Source: Nonomuraea candida (GTDB taxonomy: Bacteria > Actinomycetota > Actinomycetes > Streptosporangiales > Streptosporangiaceae). From it: a stretch of DNA of 64,000 bases. The notes under the pieces were generated by a model, which saw nothing but the letters and a program-made list of their open reading frames with translations, was not told where the DNA came from and searched no databases. Below are positions 28,601-37,252 of the stretch, in pieces (positions within the stretch are counted from its first letter, which is position 1; each line of letters starts with the position of its first letter). Position numbers and translations under genes: made by a program. Location: the NCBI RefSeq assembly GCF_000725485.1, contig NZ_JOAG01000010.1, positions 1-64,000 on the forward strand, read 5' to 3'.

Positions 28601-31305
28601 GCGCGCTCGTGCACGACCTGGACGGGGGTGTCGACGTCCTCCCAGATCACGGTGGTGCGCAGGACCGGGTTGCGGTCCACGGCCCGCTGGAAGGCGCGGG
28701 CCAGCGCCGCCGGGTCGGTCACGCCCTCCAGCACCAGGTCGAACTGGATGAGGTGCAGGCCGGAGTCGCGGGCCATGAGCGCGTCGAACAGCATGCCGCT
28801 CTGCATCGCGGTCAGCGGGTAGACGTCCTCGACGCCGGGCGGGTTCGGGGCGCCCCGCCGCACCCGCTGCTCATCGGTCCCGGCGGCTTCCGGGACAGCG
28901 GCTTCCGGGACAGCGGCTTCCGGGGCAGGGGCCTCAGAAGCGGCCGCCGCGTCGGCCGCGGCGGCCAGCTCGGCGACCGTCGGGCTGACGAACACGTCCT
29001 TGGCCGTCAGGCGCAGGCCCCGCCCGCGCGCCCGGGAGATCACCTTCATGGTGAGGATGGAGTCCCCGCCCAGGGCGAAGAAGTCGTCGGTCACGCCGAC
29101 GGGCTCGACCCCGAGCACGTCGGACCAGATCCCGGCCAGGACCCGCTCGGTCCCGGTACGCGGCGCCACCGCCTGGCTCTCGGCCACGGCGCCGGGGTCG
29201 GGAAGGGCCTTCCTGTCGATCTTGCCGTTGGCGTTGATCGGCAGCTCGTCCATGACGACGAACCGCGACGGCACCATGTACGCCGGCAGCCGCTCGCCCA
29301 GCGACCGGCGCAGCCCCTCCTCCCCGACGCCCGCGGCGGCCAGGTAGGCGACCAGGGCGCGGGTGCCGTGCGACTCGTGCACGATGACCACCGCGTCCGA
29401 GACGCCGGGGCAGCGGCGCAGCGCCGTCTCGATCTCGCCCAGCTCGACCCGGAAGCCGCGGATCTTGATCTGGTTGTCCACGCGGCCGAGGAACTCGATC
29501 TCGCCCTCGGCGTTCCAGCGGACGGTGTCCCCGGTGCGGTAGAGCCGCCCGCCGGAGCCGAACGGGTCGGCCACGAACCGGCCGGCGGTGAGCTCGGGAC
29601 GGCCGTGGTAGCCCCGGGCCAGGCCGGTGCCCCCGAGGTACAGCTCACCGGGTGCGCCGAGGGGCACCGGGCGCAGCCGGTCGTCCAGCACGTACGCCCG
29701 CGTGTTGTCCGTCGGCGGCCCCACCGGCGCGATGCCCGACCGGACGTGCTCCATGGTCAGGTCCTGGGTGCTGGACAGGGTGGTGACCTCGGTGGGGCCG
29801 TAGCCGTTGACCACGACCGTGCCGGGGCAGTGGCGCAGCACCCGTTCGACGGCGGGCAGCACCGGGGCCTCGCCGACCGTCCACGCCTCGCGCAGCCCGG
29901 CGAAGCACTCGGGCGACTCCTCGGCGAACAGGCGGAACAGGGCGGCGGTGAGCATCACGGCGGTCACGCCGTGCTCGGTGGTGAGCCGGGCCAGCTCGCC
30001 GGGGGTCAGCTCGGGGGGCGCGACCACGACCTGGCCGCCGGCCAGCAGCGGCGCCCACACCTCGTACGTGGCGGCGTCGAAGGCGTGCGGCGACAGGAAC
30101 AGGAAGCGCCGGTGCGAGGCGGAGCGGGCCCGGCGGTCCCAGACCAGGCTGACGATGCCGCGGTGGGTGATCGCCACCCCCTTGGGCGTGCCGGTGGAGC
30201 CGGAGGTGTACATGACGTACGCGAGCTGCTCGGGGTGGACGCGCACCTCGGGGGCGGGCTCGACCGGCTCGGCGGCGGGGTCGTCCACGACGATCAGGGG
30301 GACGCCGACCCGCTCGGCCTTGGCGCGCATCGCCCGGTCGGTGAGGAGCACGGTCGCGCCGGTGTCGCCGAGCACCCAGCGGATGCGGTCCTCCGGGTAG
30401 CTGTCGTGCAGGGGCGCGTAGGCGCCGCCGGCCTTGAGCACGGCGAGCATGGAGACGATGGCGTGCGGGGCGCGGCTCTGCATGATGCCGACCCGGGACT
30501 CGGCGCCGACGCCCGCGGCGAGCAGGCGGGCGGCCAGCCGGGCGGCCCGGTCGTCCAGCTCGCCGTAGGTGAGGGTGAGGCCGTCGGAGATCACGGCGGG
30601 CTCGCCGGGGGTGAGCCGGGCCCGCTCGGCGATCAGGCCGGGCACGGTCGCGTCGGCGGGGAAGTCGTGCGCGGTGTCGTTCCACTCCTCGACCACCCGG
30701 CGGCGCTCGGCCCCGGTCAGCGGGGGCAGCTCCGCGAGCGGCAGCGACGGGTCCGCGGCCACCGCGGCCAGGCTGCCGGCCAGGTTGCCCGCGAGCCGCT
30801 CGACGGTCCCGGCGTGGAACAGCTCGGCGTTGTAGGCGATCGTCACCTCAAGGGAGCCGGCGCCCTCGGTGAAGGCCACCGCCAGGTCCACCTCGTCCTC
30901 GGGCGTCGCGCCCTGGACGACCATCACCCGCGACTCGATCGGGACGTTCTCTCCGGCGCACGCGGCGAGCACGGTCCTGCGCACCTCGGGCAGGAACTCC
31001 TCGAACGGCTGCGCGCCCCGCACCTGCGAGCGCAGGACCAGGCTGTTGGCGGGATTGCCCGCGCACCTGGTGCCGACCGCGATGTCCTGCTGGCCGGAAT
31101 AGCGGGCGAACAGCGCCTGGCAGGCGGCCACCACAATCATGAAGAGCGAGGCGTGGTGCCGGGCGGCGAGCTTGCGCAGATCTTCGGCGAGTTCTTCCGA
31201 AAGCGAGAATCGGTGGGCCTCGGGGGAATGCGTACGCCGTGCGGACCGGTAACGATCGGTCGGCAATCGCAGCGGGACCAGATCCTCATATTCCCGTATG
31301 GACAT
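25678..31305 (-). CDS. Two-module NRPS: truncated C-A-PCP-C-A-PCP
   Basis: This is an 1875-residue synthetase that starts the assembly line. Residues 1-200 are only the C-terminal lobe of a condensation domain, with no HHxxxDG. They are followed by A1 (about 205-700, [11 protein letters not shown] near 365), PCP1 (serine about 748), a complete C domain (about 830-1265, HHLLIDGWS), A2 (about 1285-1780) and PCP2 (serine about 1819). Hand-aligned pocket residues are D-A-Y-M-W-V-G-T-L for A1 and D-A-L-T-I-V-N-I-A for A2; the second has the Thr common in aromatic-activating domains. GGAGG lies 7 bases before ATG 31305. An Ala/Pro/Glu-rich linker separates PCP1 from C2. Confidence 0.94.
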   Translation of the reverse strand: MSIREYEDLVPLRLPTDRYRSARRTHSPEAHRFSLSEELAEDLRKLAARHHASLFMIVVAACQALFARYSGQQDIAVGTRCAGNPANSLVLRSQVRGAQPFEEFLPEVRRTVLAACAGENVPIESRVMVVQGATPEDEVDLAVAFTEGAGSLEVTIAYNAELFHAGTVERLAGNLAGSLAAVAADPSLPLAELPPLTGAERRRVVEEWNDTAHDFPADATVPGLIAERARLTPGEPAVISDGLTLTYGELDDRAARLAARLLAAGVGAESRVGIMQSRAPHAIVSMLAVLKAGGAYAPLHDSYPEDRIRWVLGDTGATVLLTDRAMRAKAERVGVPLIVVDDPAAEPVEPAPEVRVHPEQLAYVMYTSGSTGTPKGVAITHRGIVSLVWDRRARSASHRRFLFLSPHAFDAATYEVWAPLLAGGQVVVAPPELTPGELARLTTEHGVTAVMLTAALFRLFAEESPECFAGLREAWTVGEAPVLPAVERVLRHCPGTVVVNGYGPTEVTTLSSTQDLTMEHVRSGIAPVGPPTDNTRAYVLDDRLRPVPLGAPGELYLGGTGLARGYHGRPELTAGRFVADPFGSGGRLYRTGDTVRWNAEGEIEFLGRVDNQIKIRGFRVELGEIETALRRCPGVSDAVVIVHESHGTRALVAYLAAAGVGEEGLRRSLGERLPAYMVPSRFVVMDELPINANGKIDRKALPDPGAVAESQAVAPRTGTERVLAGIWSDVLGVEPVGVTDDFFALGGDSILTMKVISRARGRGLRLTAKDVFVSPTVAELAAAADAAAASEAPAPEAAVPEAAVPEAAGTDEQRVRRGAPNPPGVEDVYPLTAMQSGMLFDALMARDSGLHLIQFDLVLEGVTDPAALARAFQRAVDRNPVLRTTVIWEDVDTPVQVVHERATLPTVLLDWRGLPEAGRDARLRRLLDEDKAAGVDFARAPLSRLAIARLTGSAVQVVWSVHHLLIDGWSASGLLADVFADYAADLGGDVPPPAPRPGFRGYVDWLAGRDEPAAKDYWQGRLAGFDTQTKLAFDRQPGEGYRPRATGAVEARVPGELAAALAACAQRTKLTMNTLVQGAWAILLSRYSGERDVCFGTTVSTRPADLPGVDAVTGMLINTLPVRLGVDNGRDLLPWLRETQHEQAAAREFDWVPLPRMQAWSGVPAGVSLFDSVLVFQNYPFDPDMTPPGLELTRMEVGFSTNYPIGLSVFPGRELSMRLLYDPALFDAATVERVLRHLLTLLESIADDPGRTIGELSMLTGAEHRMLVKEWSGTPAGYSIERRIHELISERARDWPEAVAVERGDVRLSYAELESRANRLAQYLTGFGVGADVRVGIAVERGPDLIVGILGVLKAGGAYVPMDPDYPPERLRVMVEESGPAVVLTREELAGAFDPDQVRLVRMDADWPLVAACPDRVPETTGGPRDLVYVVYTSGSTGRPKGVMVEHRSLVNTVEAVCDLWLTHESRVFQLCPMSFDAASLDVFSTLAVGATLVAPVAASGYGGAQLIEELRTKEVTAVTMPPTVLPALDAAALPNLEFIRVGGEVLSTEMARIWSRGRKLVNNYGPSEGAIAVTLFPVDPDADYDNVPIGGPIPNDRVYVLDERLSPAPVGVTGELYIGGDAVARGYVGRPDLTAERFVPDPFGPPGARLYRSGDLVRWNADGTLEFAGRVDDQVKIRGFRVELREIENVLIGHSGLAETAVVVREDEAGNKRLIAYVVPAPGRPAPTADELRAHLSGFLPDYMVPSVFVPMAKLPLSRNGKLDRDALPPPGTQDDTGSGYLPPRNPTEEALCRIWSEVLAIDPVGIEDNFFDLGGDSISSVRLVSRMRGAFGVDITPNDLFDQPRIAALAEQIQVKILELVSAATGTDSSRGI
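28885..28929. repeat. 15-bp tandem repeat coding an Ala/Pro/Glu linker
   Basis: Three copies of GGCTTCCGGGACAGC (the last slightly diverged) encode the repeated EAAVP linker between PCP1 and C2 of the first NRPS. Copy number could change by slippage without breaking the frame. Confidence 0.85.
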
Positions 31306-31385
31306 GTTCGACCTCCGCCATCGACGAAAACTCCGGAATTTTCCTTACTTCCGGTAATGTCAGCTTCGTCGTAAATGGCGGAGGG

Positions 31386-31397
31386 AACCACGTGGTT
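31386..31397. promoter_or_regulatory. Perfect 12-bp palindrome upstream of the NRPS operon
   Basis: AACCACGTGGTT lies 81 bp before the NRPS start in the 132-bp gap to the ABC permease gene. A near copy (ACCACGTCGTT) occurs at about 38861, upstream of the glycosyltransferase gene. This is a candidate operator for a cluster regulator. Confidence 0.45.
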
Positions 31398-31437
31398 GAC
31401 TGGGCCGCTAAACAGGGTGGTCAGCCAGGTCCGCGCG

Positions 31438-33987
31438 TTATTCCGCGCCGATGACCTCGACCGGCCGCTGCCGCATCGCCACCCGCGCGGAAATCATGAT
31501 CGACGGCCACGCGACGAGCACGGCCGCCGCGACGATGCCCGCGTACGCGAGCGGCGGGATCGACGGCACGGGCCACCTGTTCACCGCGATGCTGATGCCC
31601 ACCAGCGCGGGCAGCGCCGCCAGCGTGCCGATGAGCACCGCGGAGACCGTGATGATCCGGGCCTCCCCGCGCATCATCGAGCGCACCTGGTCGCGCCCCG
31701 CGCCGATCAGCCGCAGCAGGGCGAACTCGCGCACGCGCGCCGCCGTCGCCATCACCAGCGTGTTGACCACGGCGATGGCGATGTAGCCGAGCAGGACGGC
31801 GTTGAGGAGGAGGCTGACGGCGGAGTCGGCCGAGCCTCCGCTCCCGGCGGCGACGAAGGACTCCCGGTCGGCCAGCTCCGCGGTCGGATGCCCGGCCAGC
31901 GCCTTGCGCAGCGCGTCCGCTCCCGTGGCCTTGACCAGCAGCCACGAGTCGAGGCGGTCGGTGGTGTGCTGGATCGCCAGGTCGTGGGCGAGCGTGACGT
32001 CGCCGAAGCCGAGCCCCTTCTCGTAGATCGCCACCACCCGGGCCTTGACCGCGGTGCCGTCGCCCAGCCGCAGGTCGACGCTCTGGCCGGGCTTCGCGCC
32101 GACGGTGCCCGCCGCCAGCCGGCTCAGCGCCACGGTCTCGCCGCGCAGCGCCCCGAGGTCGCCCTCCAGGACGCCGAGGTCCATCGTCGCCTTGAGCCCC
32201 GCCGGCTCGACGCCCTGCGTGGGGAAGATCTTGTACTGCACGCTGTCGTCCGACGTGTACGTGATGATCGTCTGCGTCCTGACGACCGGCGTCACCGCCG
32301 TCACCCCGCCCGCCCTGGCCAGCTCGTCCGCGAGAGCGGGCGAGAGCCCGGCGGCCTTCGGCGTCACCACGTAGTCGGCCAGCACCCCGTCCACCGCCTG
32401 GTTCTGGGCGGCGGCCCCGAGCGTGGTGGCGCTGAAGATCTGGGCGGCGGCCATCGTCACGCCCATGATCAGCGGCGTGGTGGCCGAGCTGAGCCGCCGC
32501 GACCGCGCGTGGGCGTTGGCCACGGCCAGGAAGCCGCTGACGTGCGCCGCCCGGTTGAGCCGCGGCCCGAGCAGCGAGACGGTGCCCGCGAGCAGGCGCG
32601 GCCCGAGCAGGGCCACGGCGATGACGAGCAGCAGCGCCGAGCTGCTCGCGCCGTCCACGGCGGACTCGCCGGGCAGCATGATCGGCAGCACGATCGCGGC
32701 GGCCAGGGCGGCGGGGACGAGCAGCGAGCCGATCGTCATCCGCACCCAGCCGAGCTTGCGCGGCTCCACCGCCGCCTCGCCCAGCGCCTCGACGGGGCTG
32801 ACCTTCGCCGCGCGCCGGGCGGCGATCCAGCCGCCCATGCGGGCCCCGGCCACGCACAACACCATCGCGGCCAGCACCGGCGTCGGGCTGAACACGATCT
32901 CGAAGTCCGCGGGCATCACGCCGACGGCGGCGAACGTCCGGTGGAAGACGAAGCCCAGGCCGATGCCCGGGATCGCGCCGAGCACCGCCCCCGCCACGCT
33001 CACCAGCGTCGCCTCGGCGCCGATCATGGCCAGGACCTGCTTCGGCGTCGCCCCGATCGCGCGCAGCAGCGCCAGCTCACGCCTGCGCTGCTGGACGGAG
33101 AGCGCCAGCGTGCCGGCCACCACGATGACGACCACCATGACCATGGTCGCGCCGAACGACAGGGCCAGCTCGATCACGAACGACCGCGTCTCGCCCACGT
33201 CGAGGATCTCGACGTCGCCGCGCTGGTCGCCGGTGTAGGCGACCACGCCCCGGACGGCCTTCTCGATGGCGGCGGCCAGCTCGCCCGCGTCCGTGCCCGG
33301 GGCGGCCAGCACGCCGATCGCGTCCACCCGGTCGGGCTGCCCCGACAGCTCCCGGGCGCGCTCGTCGGTGAGGAACACCGCGCCCTGCCGCACCAGCTCG
33401 CCGCCGTCGGCCAGGCCGCTCACCCGGTAGACGGCCGGGGTCGTGCCCACCGTCAGCGTCACGGTGCCGCCGGGCCGCACGCCCGCCTCCTCGGCCAGCC
33501 GGCGCTCCAGCACCACCTCGTCGGCCGCCTGCGGCTGCCGCCCCGCGGTCAGCTCGAAGGGCCGCAGCGCCGCCACGGACCAGCCGTGGCCCAGCAGCGG
33601 CATGCCGCCGGGGCCGGCCAGGACCCGCCCGTCCCCGGTGACCAGGCTCATCGGCAGGCTGACGTCGGCGACGGCGGCGCGCACGCCGCGCACCCGCGCC
33701 ACCTCCTCGACCCGGGAGGCGGGCAGCCGCACCCGCTCGCCGTGCCGGGGGTCGATGTCCTCCTCCACGGGCAGGTGCTGGGGAGCGCCGACGACCACCG
33801 CCGCCGCCCGGTAGCGCTCGGCCGGCACGCCGGAGCTGAGGCCGGTCTCCAGCAGGATCCCGCTGGCGGTCAGCACCGCCGACCCGAACAGGACCGCGAT
33901 GAACGCGGCCACGAACCCGCCCTTGCGCCCCTTGATCGTGCTCCAGGCCAGGGACAGCGCGCGTCTCGACAACACCCGGCGCGTCAT
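31438..33987 (-). CDS. ABC transporter permease, FtsX/MacB type, two FtsX domains
   Basis: This 849-residue permease has an N-terminal membrane helix (about 25-45), a large extracytoplasmic domain, a first FtsX core (about 270-390), a central pair of helices and a second FtsX core near the C-terminus with REFALLRLIGAGRDQVRSMM. Such fused permeases pair with a LolD/MacB-type ATPase and export antibiotics or peptides rather than importing solutes. Its ATG follows the ATPase stop by 2 bp. The pair probably gives export or self-resistance for the peptide product; substrate identity is inference from location. Confidence 0.9.
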   Translation of the reverse strand: MTRRVLSRRALSLAWSTIKGRKGGFVAAFIAVLFGSAVLTASGILLETGLSSGVPAERYRAAAVVVGAPQHLPVEEDIDPRHGERVRLPASRVEEVARVRGVRAAVADVSLPMSLVTGDGRVLAGPGGMPLLGHGWSVAALRPFELTAGRQPQAADEVVLERRLAEEAGVRPGGTVTLTVGTTPAVYRVSGLADGGELVRQGAVFLTDERARELSGQPDRVDAIGVLAAPGTDAGELAAAIEKAVRGVVAYTGDQRGDVEILDVGETRSFVIELALSFGATMVMVVVIVVAGTLALSVQQRRRELALLRAIGATPKQVLAMIGAEATLVSVAGAVLGAIPGIGLGFVFHRTFAAVGVMPADFEIVFSPTPVLAAMVLCVAGARMGGWIAARRAAKVSPVEALGEAAVEPRKLGWVRMTIGSLLVPAALAAAIVLPIMLPGESAVDGASSSALLLVIAVALLGPRLLAGTVSLLGPRLNRAAHVSGFLAVANAHARSRRLSSATTPLIMGVTMAAAQIFSATTLGAAAQNQAVDGVLADYVVTPKAAGLSPALADELARAGGVTAVTPVVRTQTIITYTSDDSVQYKIFPTQGVEPAGLKATMDLGVLEGDLGALRGETVALSRLAAGTVGAKPGQSVDLRLGDGTAVKARVVAIYEKGLGFGDVTLAHDLAIQHTTDRLDSWLLVKATGADALRKALAGHPTAELADRESFVAAGSGGSADSAVSLLLNAVLLGYIAIAVVNTLVMATAARVREFALLRLIGAGRDQVRSMMRGEARIITVSAVLIGTLAALPALVGISIAVNRWPVPSIPPLAYAGIVAAAVLVAWPSIMISARVAMRQRPVEVIGAE

Positions 33988-33989
33988 GC

Positions 33990-34718
33990 TCACCACTCGC
34001 CCAGGCGCGTCATGCGGTCGGCGACCTGCTCGGGCGTGGGCTTGCGCAGCTCGCCGGCCAGCCGCCCGTCCGCGAGGAACACCACCTTGTCGGCGTACGA
34101 GGCCGCGACCGGGTCGTGGGTCACCATGACCACCGTCTGGCCGAGCTGGTCCACCAGCCGTCTTAACAGTTCGAGGATCTGCCGGCCGGTGCGCGAGTCG
34201 AGGGCACCGGTCGGCTCGTCGGCGAAGACCGCGTCCGGCTCGTGGATCAGCGCGCGGGCGATCGCCACCCGCTGCCGCTGCCCGCCGGAGAGCTGGGCCG
34301 GATGGCGGTCGAGCTGCTCGGCCAGGCCAACCGCCTTCAGCGCGGCCCGGACCCGGTCGGTCGCGACGGGCTGGTCGGCCAGCCGGAACGGCAGCGACAC
34401 GTTCTGCTCGACGGTCAGCGCGTCGAGCAGGTTGTAGGCCTGGAAGACGAAGCCGATCCGCTCGCGGCGCAGCACCGTGAGCGCCTCCTCCTTCAGCCGG
34501 GACAGCTCGGTGTCCCCCAGCCACACCTGCCCCGACGACGCCCGGTCCAGGCCGGAGGCGCAGTGCAGGAATGTGCTCTTGCCCGAGCCCGACGGGCCCA
34601 TGACCGCGGTGAACGACCCGCGGGGCAAGGCGATCGTCACGTCGTTGAGCGCCTGGACCGCGTTGCGCCCCGATCCATAGACCTTGCCCACGGATTCCAA
34701 CCTGACCACGTATTCCAT
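33990..34718 (-). CDS. ABC transporter ATP-binding protein, MacB/LolD type
   Basis: This 242-residue ATPase has Walker A GPSGSGKST, Q-loop FVFQAYNLLDALTV, signature LSGGQRQRVAIARAL, Walker B AVFADEPTGALD and the H-loop MVTHD. ATG 34718 is preferred over two nearby upstream ATGs because AGGA lies 6 bases before it. It is the first gene of a transporter pair read leftwards towards the NRPS genes and is divergent from the methyltransferase gene. Confidence 0.93.
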   Translation of the reverse strand: MEYVVRLESVGKVYGSGRNAVQALNDVTIALPRGSFTAVMGPSGSGKSTFLHCASGLDRASSGQVWLGDTELSRLKEEALTVLRRERIGFVFQAYNLLDALTVEQNVSLPFRLADQPVATDRVRAALKAVGLAEQLDRHPAQLSGGQRQRVAIARALIHEPDAVFADEPTGALDSRTGRQILELLRRLVDQLGQTVVMVTHDPVAASYADKVVFLADGRLAGELRKPTPEQVADRMTRLGEW

Positions 34719-34893
34719 CGTCATTCCTAGACGTAAAGGGATTGCGCACCCGACACTAATCATCGTGCCCGAGATTCGTGTCGAGCGCCAGCGCCGGCGA
34801 TCTCCACAGGCGGCTCAACAGGGTATTTAACCGACACGTCAAGCAGGTTCCGGCCCGCACCCGTCCCCGCCATAATGAGTGGTCGCGGCATAT

Positions 34894-34915
34894 CGCCGCC
34901 CGAATTCGGGCGGCG
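34894..34915. promoter_or_regulatory. Perfect 22-bp palindrome in the ABC/methyltransferase divergent region
   Basis: A perfectly symmetrical 22-bp GC-rich sequence centred on GAATTC lies about midway between the divergent ATPase and methyltransferase starts. It could be a dimeric regulator site serving both directions, or a hairpin in either leader. The remaining 300 bp of this gap hold no gene. Confidence 0.5.
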
Positions 34916-35021
34916 GCCGCGCGTTCCGCAATTTAACCGGTGAAGAAAGATCCTGGGCCGTCCGCGGCCGCCCGCGGAAACTGGCGGAAATTCCTGCCCC
35001 CGCCCAAGAGGATTTTCACCC

Positions 35022-36044
35022 ATGATTCCTGTGCAACTCGAACGCGCGGTATTCGGAATCTACGCGACCCATTCGCTGAGCTTCGCCGACAAGGCCGGGG
35101 TGTTCGTGCACCTCGCCGACCACGGCAGCGCCACGGCCGCCGAGCTGGCGGGCGCGCTCAAGACCGACGGGGAGACCCTGGAGCGGCTGCTGCTCGTCCT
35201 GGTCTCCCTCCAGGTGCTCGCCCGCGCCCCCGGCGGCCGGTACGCCCTGGCCGAGGGCACCCGCCCCTACCTCGACCGGCGCGACCCGCGTTACCTGCTG
35301 GGCTTCGTCGACCACCTGCTCGGCAGCACGACCGAGCGGTTCGGCCAGGTCCAGGACTACCTGGAGCGCGGCAAGGCCGCCGTGGACGCCGAGCTGCCCG
35401 GCCCGTTCGACTCGATCTACCGGGACGAGGAGTCGGTCCGGCGCTTCCTGACCGCGATGTGGCAGCTCAGTTTCCACGTCTCGCACGAGCTGGCCCTGCT
35501 GGCCGACCTCGGTGACGTGCGGCGGCTGGTGGACGTCGGCGGCGCGAGCGGCCCGTTCTCGGTGGCGGCCCTGCTGCTGCATCCCGAGCTGCGCTCGACC
35601 GTCTTCGACCTGCCGCAGGTGGCGGCGTATCTGGCGGAGAACGCGCAGGCGTACCAGCTGGGCGACCGGCTGGGCTTCGCCGGCGGCGACTTCTTCCACG
35701 ACGCGCTGCCGGAGGGCGACTGCGTCGCCTTCGGCTACATCCTGTCGGACTGGGACGACGAGACGTGCGAGAAGCTGCTGCGCAAGGCGCACGACGCCTG
35801 CTTCCCCGGCGGCCGGGTGCTCATCATGGAGCGCCTCTTCGACGCCGACCGCACCGGGCCGCTCTCGACGGCCGTGATGAACCTGTCCATGCATATCGAG
35901 ACGCAAGGCCGCCACCGCACCGCCGAGGAGTACCTGACCCTGCTGCGGCGCGCCGGGTTCACCCGCTGCTCCGTCCACCGCTCGTCCGGCGACAAGCACC
36001 TCGTCGTCGGCCGCCGCGACGGCGACCCGGTGGAGGTCCGATGA
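35022..36044 (+). CDS. SAM-dependent C-methyltransferase of the MppJ/MarI kind (aryl-pyruvate beta-methylation)
   Basis: This 340-residue protein has the architecture of plant-type small-molecule O-methyltransferases: an N-terminal winged-helix dimerisation domain (about 10-95), then a Rossmann domain with VDVGGASGPFSVA, FDLPQV and GGDFF. The catalytic His usual in LHDWxDE is replaced (YILSDWDDE), as expected if it is not an O-methyltransferase. MppJ in the mannopeptimycin pathway methylates the benzylic carbon of phenylpyruvate, and MarI acts on indolepyruvate. Here an aromatic alpha-keto acid is the likely substrate. The gene overlaps the next by 4 bp. Confidence 0.75.
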   Translation: MIPVQLERAVFGIYATHSLSFADKAGVFVHLADHGSATAAELAGALKTDGETLERLLLVLVSLQVLARAPGGRYALAEGTRPYLDRRDPRYLLGFVDHLLGSTTERFGQVQDYLERGKAAVDAELPGPFDSIYRDEESVRRFLTAMWQLSFHVSHELALLADLGDVRRLVDVGGASGPFSVAALLLHPELRSTVFDLPQVAAYLAENAQAYQLGDRLGFAGGDFFHDALPEGDCVAFGYILSDWDDETCEKLLRKAHDACFPGGRVLIMERLFDADRTGPLSTAVMNLSMHIETQGRHRTAEEYLTLLRRAGFTRCSVHRSSGDKHLVVGRRDGDPVEVR

Positions 36045-37180
36045 CCATCGAGATCCTGCGCCCGCCGCTCCCCCTGCACAGCGAGGCGATGGCCGACCAC
36101 CTCGCCTCGACCGCGCTGGCGGAGCTGGACGGGGAGGAGCTGGCCGGCCTCTCCCGCCGCTACGACGAGGCGGTGGCCCGCGCCGACACCGAGATGGCGC
36201 TGCTGACCCGGCCCTTCAGCAGCCGCCTGGACATCCCCGAGTACTACCGCTACACGGGCCTGCACGTCTTCGGCTGGTTCCTGGACCGGGAGCCCGACCC
36301 GTACGGCGGCGCCGTGCTCGCCATGCACACGATCCTCACCGACCTGGCCGAGCGGGAGCGCCAGGAGGCGGCCCGGCATCCGGTGCCGCCCGAGCACATC
36401 GTCGAGCGCCTGCACCGCCTGCGCCCGGTCCTGGCCCGGCTCGCCGAGCTGCCGGTCGCGCCGCACGGCGCGCCGCGCGGCGCGGACCTGTTCAGGCAGG
36501 CGGCGGCGGACGACCGGCGGCTGCTCGCGCTGCGCCGGTTCTGCGGCTTCCGCCGCTCCGACAAGCACGACGAGCACATCTTCATCCGCGCGGTGCAGGC
36601 GTGCGAGCTGACCTTCTTCATGATCCGGCTGGCCGCCAGGAAGGCGATCGCCCTGGCCGGCGCCGACCGCGCCGGCCAGTTGTTCTGGCTGAGCCAGGTG
36701 GACGCCGGCGCCACGCTGCTGAACGCGATCTTCCACGCGCTGAAGACCCTGACCCCGGAGCTGTTCCTCGGCTTCAGGGACGCCACCGGGGACGCCAGCG
36801 CGGTCCAGTCGCTCAACTACCACCTGATGGAGCTGGTGCTGTACGGATACGACGACCGCAAGGCGGAGACCTACACGAGGTTCGGCCACCTCGGCGTGAT
36901 CAACGATCCGCGGCTGCGCGAGTTCCGCTCCCTGGAGGACACGGCGCAGGAGGCGGCCGACCCGCTGCTCGCCGAGGCGTACGGGGCGCTGGAGCGGCGG
37001 CTGCTGGTCTGGCGGGGCCGGCACTACGGCTTCGGCCGGACGTACCTGCCGAACATGAAGGGCTCGGGCGGCACCGAGGGGGCGGGCTATCTCAAACGGT
37101 TCGTGGAGAAGACCGGACTGGGCTCGGGCCCGCGGCTGGACGACCCGGACGGGCTGCTGTCCGGTTTCGCCTACCGCTGA
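36041..37180 (+). CDS. Heme-dependent aromatic oxygenase of the tryptophan 2,3-dioxygenase superfamily
   Basis: This 379-residue protein has superfamily marks: DKHDEHIFI...QACEL, the FRDATGDASAVQSLNYHL segment matching the substrate-carboxylate Arg and FQS region, a WxxxH (VWRGRH) for the proximal heme histidine and GSGGTEGAGYLK for the flexible TGG-type loop. The distal His position of classical dioxygenases appears to be Val. The family includes PrnB, MarE (oxindole formation on beta-methyl-Trp) and tyrosine hydroxylases. Coupling (ATGA overlap, GGAGG) to the C-methyltransferase suggests oxidation of the same beta-methyl aromatic residue. The exact reaction is unknown. Confidence 0.8.
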   Translation: MTIEILRPPLPLHSEAMADHLASTALAELDGEELAGLSRRYDEAVARADTEMALLTRPFSSRLDIPEYYRYTGLHVFGWFLDREPDPYGGAVLAMHTILTDLAERERQEAARHPVPPEHIVERLHRLRPVLARLAELPVAPHGAPRGADLFRQAAADDRRLLALRRFCGFRRSDKHDEHIFIRAVQACELTFFMIRLAARKAIALAGADRAGQLFWLSQVDAGATLLNAIFHALKTLTPELFLGFRDATGDASAVQSLNYHLMELVLYGYDDRKAETYTRFGHLGVINDPRLREFRSLEDTAQEAADPLLAEAYGALERRLLVWRGRHYGFGRTYLPNMKGSGGTEGAGYLKRFVEKTGLGSGPRLDDPDGLLSGFAYR

Positions 37181-37197
37181 CCGGGACGGCGACGACG

Positions 37198-37234
37198 AAG
37201 ACCGCCGAGGCGATGATCGCCTCGGCGGTCTTTT
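37198..37234. terminator. Bidirectional terminator between convergent cluster genes
   Basis: A perfect 16-bp stem (37198-37213 with 37217-37232), a 3-base loop and flanking A and T residues lie between the heme-oxygenase stop and the convergent glycosyltransferase stop, so it can serve both transcripts. Confidence 0.93.
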
Positions 37235-37252
37235 CCGCGGAAGGGTGACCGG

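Noticed and set aside
34760..35023. An 87-codon minus-strand frame in the ABC/methyltransferase gap
   Set aside because: It covers the regulatory palindrome and ribosome binding site of the methyltransferase gene and shows no protein features.
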